Shown here: positions 54,905-64,000 of the stretch, one piece after another | How positions within the stretch are numbered: position 1 is the first letter of the stretch | Layout of the letters: each line of letters starts with the position of its first letter | Assembly: GCF_006782915.1 (NCBI RefSeq) | Contig: NZ_VCNP01000056.1 | Location: 620,001 to 684,000 of the forward strand | Origin: Streptomyces calvus | GTDB lineage: Bacteria > Actinomycetota > Actinomycetes > Streptomycetales > Streptomycetaceae | Length of the DNA stretch: 64,000 nucleotides | Reading direction: 5' to 3' | Notes under the pieces: generated by a model | Database searches by the model: none | What the model was told of the DNA's origin: nothing | Seen by the model: only the letters and a program-made list of their open reading frames with translations | Position numbers and translations under genes: made by a program

Positions 54905-55900
54905 ATGCCTGTGCTGGATTCCCACGACGTGGACGTCGAAAGCCGCCGAGCGCTCGTGACGGCGGCCGAGGAGCTCGCCGCCGGCGGTCTGCTCGGCGAC
55001 TCGGTGCTCGCCGACCCGGCCGCCCGGCTGCCCGAACCGCTCGCCGAGCGGCTGGCCGACGTGCTGCGGCCGCCGGCGCCCGGCGTCGGCCACCGCGTCG
55101 TGCGCGGCCTCTTCGCCGGTTTCACCGATCCCGGACCCACTCCGCTGCACTGGCGTGAGACCGACCGCGAGCGGTGCGCGGCGCTCGACATCGCGCTGGT
55201 GCTGGTCGCGGCCCGGTTCGGGCGCGTCTTCGGCTGGACCGACCAGCAGGACGGACGGATCGTGCACAACATCGTGCCGAGCCCCGGCTGCGAGGCGATG
55301 CAGATCGGCTCCAGCAGCACCACCGAGCTGGCCTGGCACACCGAGGACGCCTTCCACCCGGACCGCGCCGACCTCCTGCTGCTGGTCTGCGTCCGCAACC
55401 CCGACGGCATCGGAAGCCGCCTGTCCACCGTCTCCAGCGCCGGACTCGACGAACGCGACATCCGGCACCTGCTCCGGCCGGAGGTGGCGATCCTGCCCGA
55501 CGACAGCTACGAGGACGACACCGCCGCCGCGCGTGAACCCGTCGGCATGGCGACGCTGTGGGAGCGCGAGGGCAGTCTCGGGCTCCGCTACGACCCGTCC
55601 TACTCCCGGCTGCTCACCGACGACGAGGAGTTCCGGGACGCCTACGGGCGGCTGGGCAGGGCGCTGGAGGCCGGAAGTTTCGGCGTGCCGCTCGCGCCGG
55701 GCGACCTCGTCGTCATCGACAACGACGCCGCCGTCCACGGCCGTACCGCCTTCCGGCCGCGCTACGACGGCACCGACCGGTGGCTCAAGCGGATCCTGGT
55801 GCGCTCGCCACGGCAGCGGCCGGCCCGCGAAAGCCTGGAACACGGCTACGGGCAGCGGCAGGTGGACGCCCACGGCGGCCGGCCGGTGCTGCGGGTGTGA
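54905..55900 (+). CDS. Fe(II)/2-oxoglutarate oxygenase, VioC/clavaminate synthase-like (first copy)
   Basis: 331 aa. Metal ligands are in LAWHTEDAFHPDRADL (His-x-Glu) and the distal His in AVHGRTAFRPRYDG, followed by the 2-oxoglutarate Arg. The His-x-Glu type and overall length match VioC/AsnO-type amino acid beta-hydroxylases. The sequence NIVPSPGCEAMQIGSSSTTE precedes the first ligand. The amino acid cannot be told from sequence. ATG follows GAAAGG. It is divergent from sbnA and ends at a strong terminator. Confidence 0.9.
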   Translation: MPVLDSHDVDVESRRALVTAAEELAAGGLLGDSVLADPAARLPEPLAERLADVLRPPAPGVGHRVVRGLFAGFTDPGPTPLHWRETDRERCAALDIALVLVAARFGRVFGWTDQQDGRIVHNIVPSPGCEAMQIGSSSTTELAWHTEDAFHPDRADLLLLVCVRNPDGIGSRLSTVSSAGLDERDIRHLLRPEVAILPDDSYEDDTAAAREPVGMATLWEREGSLGLRYDPSYSRLLTDDEEFRDAYGRLGRALEAGSFGVPLAPGDLVVIDNDAAVHGRTAFRPRYDGTDRWLKRILVRSPRQRPARESLEHGYGQRQVDAHGGRPVLRV

Positions 55901-55907
55901 CGACCGA

Positions 55908-55960
55908 ACGCGCGAGGGGCCGTCGCACGGCGTGCACCGTGCGACGGCCCCCTCGCGCGT
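55908..55960. terminator. Very strong bidirectional terminator
   Basis: GCGCGAGGGGCCGTCGCACGG pairs with its complement around a CGTGCA loop, with a single bulged base in the G-run, more than 20 bp in all. It lies between the converging oxygenase and hydroxyacid dehydrogenase genes. Confidence 0.9.
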
Positions 55961-55989
55961 GCCACCGCCGCGGCGGCGCCACGGCTGGC

Positions 55990-56958
55990 TCAGTAACCCC
56001 GGGCGAGGTCCACGACGTTGCGCAGCGCGAGGCCGGAGCGGTGGCGGGCGATGTTGTCCAGCACCAGCCGCAGGCAGCGCCGGGCGGTTTCCGCGGTGGT
56101 GTCGGCGCAGTGCGGCGTGACCAGCACGCCGGGCGTCGACCACAGCGGTGAGGAGGCCGGCAGCGGCTCGGTGGCGAACACGTCGAGCGCCGCGCCGGCG
56201 GGCCGGCCGCCGGGCAGCGCCTCGATCAGCGCCTGTTCGTCGACCACCGGACCGCGCCCGACGTTGACCAGGAACGCACCCGGCCGCAGCAGCGCCAGCT
56301 GGCGGCGGCCGACCATGCCGCGGGTCAGGCCGGTGAGCGGGGCGCAGACCACCAGCAGGTCCAGCCCGTCGTAGAACCGCTTCCACTCCCGCGGCCCGTA
56401 GGTCTCGCCGACCTCCGGCACCGGTGCCGTGCCGCGCCGCAGCCCGACGACCTCGGTGCCGAACGCGCCGAGCAGCCGTGCCGTGTGCCGGCCCAGGTCG
56501 CCGAGCCCGACGACGCCGGCCCGCAGTCCGCCCAGCTCCCGGGCGGTCTCGGGCCGCCAGTCGGCGGTGCGCTGCGCGGCCATCAGGCCGGGCAGCCGCT
56601 TGAGATGGGCCAGTGTCACCGCGACGACGTGCTCGGCCACCGCCCGCCCGTGCGTGCCGGCACCGTTGGTGACGGTGACGTCGCCGCGCGCGGCCAGCGC
56701 GGCGAGCACCTCGGGCGGCAGTCCGGACGACGTGGTGTGCAGCCAGCGCAGCGACGGCTGCGCGGCGACGAACCGGGCCAGCCGGTCCGGTGCGCAGTCC
56801 CAGACGAGCGCCGCCGTGCAGTCGCCGTCCTCGTCGGCCTCCGGGTCGCCGTGGGCCGGGGCCTCGGTGAGCTCGGCCTCCGGCCAGGCGGCCGAGACGT
56901 CCTCGGCCGCGCGGCCGGCCGGCATGCCGAACGTCCGGACGCGGACGCGCCTGTCCAC
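55990..56958 (-). CDS. D-2-hydroxyacid dehydrogenase
   Basis: 322 aa. The NAD-binding glycine motif is GVVGLGDLGRHTARLL; catalytic Arg lies in VVCAPLTGLTRGMVG-to-VNVGRGPVVDE and the His in TPHCADTTAET. This is the glyoxylate/hydroxypyruvate reductase type of the family (SerA-like fold without an ACT domain). In this cluster it could feed a 2-oxoacid or serine-type precursor. It follows mbtH by 6 nt, so both are co-transcribed. Confidence 0.87.
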   Translation of the reverse strand: MDRRVRVRTFGMPAGRAAEDVSAAWPEAELTEAPAHGDPEADEDGDCTAALVWDCAPDRLARFVAAQPSLRWLHTTSSGLPPEVLAALAARGDVTVTNGAGTHGRAVAEHVVAVTLAHLKRLPGLMAAQRTADWRPETARELGGLRAGVVGLGDLGRHTARLLGAFGTEVVGLRRGTAPVPEVGETYGPREWKRFYDGLDLLVVCAPLTGLTRGMVGRRQLALLRPGAFLVNVGRGPVVDEQALIEALPGGRPAGAALDVFATEPLPASSPLWSTPGVLVTPHCADTTAETARRCLRLVLDNIARHRSGLALRNVVDLARGY

Positions 56959-56964
56959 GGCCGG

Positions 56965-57177
56965 TCAGCCGGCCGCCGCGTCGGCGTGCCGGCGCACGCT
57001 CAGCGGCCGCATGTCCGTCCACACCCGCTCGATGTGCTCCAGGCACGCCTCACGGCTGCCGGACGGGCCGCCGGAGCGCCAGCCCGCCGGCAGGTCGCGG
57101 TCGGCGGGCCAGATCGAGTACTGCTCCTCGTCGTTGACCACCACGTGGAATTCCGGGGTCTGCTGGTTCTCGGACAC
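56965..57177 (-). CDS. MbtH-family protein
   Basis: 70 aa with the family signature: EEQYSIWPADRDLPAGWRSG, then GSREACLEHIERVWTDMRP. MbtH proteins bind A domains and are often needed for their folding or activity, so this one probably serves NRPS1-3. GTG 57177 follows GGAAAGGAAA. The upstream gap 57178-57477 holds the divergent promoter region. Confidence 0.95.
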   Translation of the reverse strand: MSENQQTPEFHVVVNDEEQYSIWPADRDLPAGWRSGGPSGSREACLEHIERVWTDMRPLSVRRHADAAAG

Positions 57178-57375
57178 GTCGGTTTCCTTTCCTGCGGGCT
57201 GTCCCTCTGGTGCGTACTCAACTCTCGGGCATTTTCCTCGGATCGAGCCTAATGGCGGAGGAGAAACCGTCGACCGTGCCCGGTGCAGCGCCGTCTGCCT
57301 GTTTTGTTGAGGCGTTCTGCACACCGCGTTGAAACCGTTGCGCGACGTGTGGTGACACGATCGGAGAAACGCTCA

Positions 57376-57405
57376 TTGACCGGCACGGTCGCCGATCCAT
57401 ACGGT
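57376..57405 (+). promoter_or_regulatory. Candidate promoter for the second oxygenase operon
   Basis: TTGACC at 57376-57381 and TACGGT at 57400-57405 with an 18-nt spacer resemble a sigma-HrdB promoter. Transcription would begin near 57412, about 65 nt before the ATG. Confidence 0.5.
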
Positions 57406-57477
57406 CGTCGGGAAAAGCGGGAACCTGCCACCAGGTGAGATCCGGCCCGCACCGGCGGGCGCCAACCGAGGAGCGAG

Positions 57478-58500
57478 ATGTTCACCATTGAGCTGAGCGA
57501 GGACGACCGCCGCCGGATCGACGACCTCGTCGCCGAGATCCTCGACGGCCACGGCCGCCCGGACGCTCCGGAGCTGCTGGACCGCATCACCGTCTGGGCA
57601 CAGGACATGCCGCGCGCGGTGCGGACCGCGGCCAACCACTTCCGGCTGCACGAACCGGCCGGCGGCTGCCTGTTCACCGGATTCCGCGTCGACGACGACG
57701 CGATCGGCGACACCCCGGCGCACTGGGGCGGCGCGCGTGCGAACGGCACGGCCCGCGAGGACCTGTTCCTGCTGCTGTGCGCCTCACTGCTCGGCGACCC
57801 GATCGCCTGGGCCACCCAGCAGGGCGGGCGGCTGCTGCACGACGTCATGCCGATCAAGGGACACGAGTCGGAGCAGATCAACTCCTCGACGTCGGCGCCG
57901 CTGTGGTGGCACACCGAGGACGCCTTCCACCCCTGCCGCGCCCACTACGTCGGCCTGCTGTGCCTGCGCAACCCCGACGCCGTGGAGACGACGTACGCCG
58001 TCTTCGACGACCTCGACCTCGACGAGGAGACGGTGCGCACGCTGATGGAACCGCGCTACGTGATCCGGCCCGACGAGTCCCACCTGCCGAAGAACCGGGG
58101 CGGACAGGACGGCGACGCGCCGCGCGAACTGATGGAGCGCAGCTTCTCCTGGGTCGCGGAGATGAACAGCAACCCGCCGCTGATCCCCGTCCTGTTCGGC
58201 GACCCGAAAGCCCCGTACGGCCGGCTCGACCCGTACTTCATGGACCGCCGGGACGACGACCCCGAGGCGATGGCCGCCTTCGACCGGTTCGTCAAGGAGA
58301 TCGACGACAAGCTCACCTCGGTCGTGCTGAAACCCGGTGACGCCCTGTTCATCGACAACTACAAGTCCGTGCACGGCAGGAAGCCGTACGCGGCCCGCTA
58401 CGACGGCCGCGACCGCTGGCTCCGCCGCGTCAACGTCACCCGGGACCTGCGCTCCTCCCGCGCCACCCGCGTCGCCGCCGGCGCCCGCGTCATCCACTGA
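57478..58500 (+). CDS. Fe(II)/2-oxoglutarate oxygenase, VioC/arginine-hydroxylase-like (second copy)
   Basis: 340 aa. First ligands in LWWHTEDAFHPCRAHY, distal His in KSVHGRKPYAARYDGRDRWL with the 2-oxoglutarate Arg. SPQ-type lid is replaced by INSSTSAPLW. It resembles VioC-type amino acid hydroxylases, including arginine hydroxylases, and differs clearly from the first copy, so the two probably act on different residues or positions. ATG follows GAGGAGCGAG. It opens the plus-strand run: oxygenase, aminotransferase, MFS, NRPS3. Confidence 0.9.
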   Translation: MFTIELSEDDRRRIDDLVAEILDGHGRPDAPELLDRITVWAQDMPRAVRTAANHFRLHEPAGGCLFTGFRVDDDAIGDTPAHWGGARANGTAREDLFLLLCASLLGDPIAWATQQGGRLLHDVMPIKGHESEQINSSTSAPLWWHTEDAFHPCRAHYVGLLCLRNPDAVETTYAVFDDLDLDEETVRTLMEPRYVIRPDESHLPKNRGGQDGDAPRELMERSFSWVAEMNSNPPLIPVLFGDPKAPYGRLDPYFMDRRDDDPEAMAAFDRFVKEIDDKLTSVVLKPGDALFIDNYKSVHGRKPYAARYDGRDRWLRRVNVTRDLRSSRATRVAAGARVIH

Positions 58501-58586
58501 CCGGCTCCCGCACCGCGGCCCGGCCGCCGGCCGGGAACATCCAGCCCACGCACCAGCCACCGACACCGATTGCGAGCTGACGAGCC

Positions 58587-59804
58587 ATGAGGAAATACCG
58601 GCTGATGGTCCCGGGCCCGACACCGACACCACCGGAGGTCACCGCGGCCGCCGTGCTGCCCGTCGAGGACGAGCGCACCGCCGACTACGCCCGGGTCTTC
58701 ACCCGCGTCGTCGACAACCTCCGGCGGGCCCTGTTCACCCGCAACGACGTCCTGCTGTCGGCCTCCAGCATGACCGGCGCGTTCGAAGGGGCGATGCAGA
58801 ACCTCTTCTCGCCCGGAGACCGAGTCCTGGTCGCCGTCAACGGCGCGTTCGGCGCCCGGTGGGTGGACATGGCCGAGCGGTTCGGCCTCCGGGTGACCGA
58901 GGTGGCGCACGAGTGGGGCCGGCCGCTGGACCTGGAGCGGATCGCCGAGGCCGCGCGCACGCCGGGCCTGGTGGCCGCGATCGCGGTGCACTGCGAGACC
59001 TCCACCGCCGTCGTCAACGACATGCGCGGCTTCGCCGCCGCCGTCGCACCGCTCGTCACCGTGGTCGACTCCGCCTCCGGCGTCGGCGCATGCGAACTGC
59101 GCACCGACGACTGGGGCCTGGACGTGGTGGTGGGCGGCTGCCAGAAGGCGCTGATGACACCGCCGGGACTCGCCTTCACCAGTGTCGGCCCGCGCGCCTG
59201 GCAGTTGCACCGGACGGCCCGGCTGCCGCGCTACTACTTCGACTGGGACGAGGCACGCGACGCGCTGCGCGCCGACATCCCGCGCACCCCGTGGACGCCG
59301 GCCGTCAGCCTCATCAACCAACTCGACGTGGCGCTGCGGCTGATCCACGAGGAGGGCATGCCGCAGGTGTTCGCCCGCCACGCACGCCTGGGACGGCTGG
59401 CCCGTGCGGGCGTGAGGGGCCTCGGACTCGACCTGTTCTCCCCGGACGAGGACCGCCACGCCTCCGCGACCGCCGCCCGGCTGCCCGACGGCGTCGACGG
59501 CGGCGCGCTCGTCGACCACCTCCTGGAGCGCTACGGCATCCAGCTCACCGGCGCGCAGGGCCCGCTCGCCGGACGCGTCCTGCGCATCGGGCACTGCGGC
59601 TACGTCGACGAGTTCGACGTGCTGACCGCGCTGTCGGCGCTGGAACTCGGCCTGGCCGACTTCGGCCACCGCGTCCCGCCGGGCAGCGCCGTCACGGCCG
59701 CCCTGCGCGCACGCGCCGCCGACGGCCCGGCACCCGCCAACGTGGACGCGCCGGTGCCGACCGGCCCCGCCGTCCGCGCCCTGAGCGTGTCGGAGGCGTC
59801 ATGA
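58587..59804 (+). CDS. Class V aminotransferase (alanine-glyoxylate/serine-type)
   Basis: 405 aa. VPGPTPTPPEV at the start, PLP-binding VVDSASGVGACELRTDDW and the Schiff-base Lys in VVVGGCQKALMTPPG. This is the AGXT/PucG/SerC-like class. With the D-2-hydroxyacid dehydrogenase it could form a short route from a hydroxyacid through an oxoacid to an amino acid, possibly serine-type precursors for SbnA. ATGA overlap with the MFS gene shows coupling. Confidence 0.88.
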   Translation: MRKYRLMVPGPTPTPPEVTAAAVLPVEDERTADYARVFTRVVDNLRRALFTRNDVLLSASSMTGAFEGAMQNLFSPGDRVLVAVNGAFGARWVDMAERFGLRVTEVAHEWGRPLDLERIAEAARTPGLVAAIAVHCETSTAVVNDMRGFAAAVAPLVTVVDSASGVGACELRTDDWGLDVVVGGCQKALMTPPGLAFTSVGPRAWQLHRTARLPRYYFDWDEARDALRADIPRTPWTPAVSLINQLDVALRLIHEEGMPQVFARHARLGRLARAGVRGLGLDLFSPDEDRHASATAARLPDGVDGGALVDHLLERYGIQLTGAQGPLAGRVLRIGHCGYVDEFDVLTALSALELGLADFGHRVPPGSAVTAALRARAADGPAPANVDAPVPTGPAVRALSVSEAS

Positions 59805-61116
59805 CGGGGACCGTCAAGGCGGCGGACCGGCCCGTGCTGGTCCTCGTGCGCAGCGCACCGTACTGGCGCTGGGTGCTGGCCACGATGATGCTGCGGCTGC
59901 CGCCCATCATGGCCCCGATGGCGTTCGTGCTGGTGAGCATGGAGTACCGCGGCGGCCCGGCGCTCGGCGGGCTCCTGGTGGGTGCCGCGCTGCTGCCCGG
60001 CGTCGTGGCCGGACCCGTCTGCGGCCGCCTCCTGGACCGCCTCGGCACGGAGGTGTGGACGCCTCGCGTCCTGGTGCTCGGCGCCGTGGCCCGGCTGCTG
60101 CTGGCCGTCGCCTTCCTCCAGGACGCGCCCGACTGGATCCTGCTCCTCTGCGTGCTGGTCGGCACGGTCATCACCTCCGGCGTCAGCGGAGCGACCCGGA
60201 CCCTGCTCAACAAGACCGTGCCTCCGCACCTGATCGGCCCGGCGCTGTCGCTGGACTCCATCGCCGTGGAGCTGGTCGTCATCAGCGCGCCGTTCCTGGT
60301 GGCGCTCAGCGCCGTCGCCGATCCCCTCTACGCCCTGATCGCCATGGGCGTGGCCACGCTCATCGGCGCGGCGCTGCTGCACCCCCGCTCCCGGGCCTCG
60401 GCGACCGCCACGCCCGAAGACCACGCCGCACCCGCGGCCGCGGTGCCGGTGCCGCCCGCCGTCCCGTCCGGCTCCGCCGCGCCCGTGGCCGCAGAACCGG
60501 CCGTGGCGCCGGCCGCCGGCAGCCTGTGGCGCAACCGCCCGTTCCTGTTCTGGGTGCTGGTCACGCTGGCCTTCGGCCATCTGCTCGGCACCGCCGACAT
60601 CGGTGTCCTGCCGCGCGTCGCCGAGGACGGCGGCGGCACCACCCGGGCGGCGGTCCTCACCGGCGTGCTCGGCGCCGCCAGCGCCGTCACCGGCCTCGCC
60701 TACGCCTGGTACGCCCACCGCATCCGGATGGGATTCGTCCGGCAGGCCGTCGTCCTGCTGCTGATGATGATCGCCAGCAGTCTGGCCATCGCGCTCGTCG
60801 ACGGTTACGCGGCCCTCGTCGTCGCCTTCGTCGCGCTCGGCCTGTGCACGGCACCGCTGAACACCGTGATGAACGAGGCACCGGGACACCTCGTGCCGGA
60901 GAACCGGATGACCGAGGCCTTCAGCACCCTGGTGTCCGCGCAGAGCATCGGCTTCGCACTGGCCGGCGGACTGCTGTCCGTCCTGCCCGTGGACCAGATG
61001 CTGCTGCTCGGCGGCGCCACCGCCGTCCTGACGCTCGCCGCGGCACCCGCCCTGCTGTCGACCCGTCGGCCCGACACCCGCCCGGCCCGCCCGGAACCGT
61101 CGAGGGAGTACGCGCG

Positions 61117-61120
<4 letters not shown>
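59801..61120 (+). CDS. MFS transporter, probable product exporter
   Basis: 439 aa, about twelve hydrophobic segments with a Pro/Ala-rich central loop (about residues 200-240, PAAAVPVPPAVPSGSAAPVA). The signature loop GPVCGRLLDRLGTEVW follows helix 2. It overlaps the aminotransferase upstream and NRPS3 downstream by ATGA in both cases. This position suggests self-resistance or export of the peptide. Confidence 0.85.

Positions 61121-64000
<2,880 letters not shown>

Overview
The window is high-GC actinobacterial chromosome, almost certainly Streptomyces. The codon third positions are GC-rich, many genes start with GTG, and several families common in streptomycetes are present (DUF6643-like proline-rich protein, TerD, Rv1733c-like membrane protein, AfsR/SARP regulator, MbtH-associated NRPSs).

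Layout. (1) 1-23.6 kb is ordinary chromosome: an anti-sigma-type ATPase, a Cds1-like cysteine desulfhydrase, a DeoR regulator, a membrane lipase-like protein, a beta-helix/AAA+ fusion, a MOSC protein, a double-TerD protein, a membrane glycosyltransferase, an Asp/Glu racemase-like protein, apolipoprotein N-acyltransferase, a NUDIX hydrolase, 3-hydroxybutyrate dehydrogenase, a GAF/PucR-type regulator and an MHS-family transporter. Six starts here have a TANNNT box 6-7 nt upstream and look leaderless. (2) 23.6-34.2 kb is an accessory island. It starts with a frameshifted gene remnant. An intracellular subtilisin and an alpha/beta hydrolase (plus strand) converge, through a strong hairpin, on a four-gene minus-strand operon: a PatA/PatG-like subtilisin, a 72-aa CGGC protein, a protein resembling the C-terminal part of the cyanobactin protease PatG, and a 93-aa protein with 8 cysteines. 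An IS4-type element follows, then a caspase-like protease with an in-frame internal start and a small partner. I recognise the families but not the assembled system. (3) 34.3-35.7 kb is a DUF2243/CtaG membrane pair. (4) 36.0 kb to the window end is a nonribosomal peptide gene cluster that continues past the right edge.

The NRPS cluster as it probably works. SbnA- and SbnB-like enzymes make L-2,3-diaminopropionate. Two VioC-type Fe(II)/2-oxoglutarate oxygenases hydroxylate an amino acid. A short A-PCP protein, a cytochrome P450 and a type II thioesterase with a Cys nucleophile look like a carrier-bound beta-hydroxylation line. NRPS1 (A-PCP-C-PCP, first A domain lacking the usual Asp), NRPS2 and NRPS3 (C-A, cut by the window edge) assemble the chain with an MbtH helper. 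A NodU/TobZ-type carbamoyltransferase decorates it and an MFS pump probably exports it. A SARP, a LuxR-type regulator without a phospho-acceptor, and shared GATAGCG/CGCTATC repeats are the likely local control. I cannot match the whole set to a known product.
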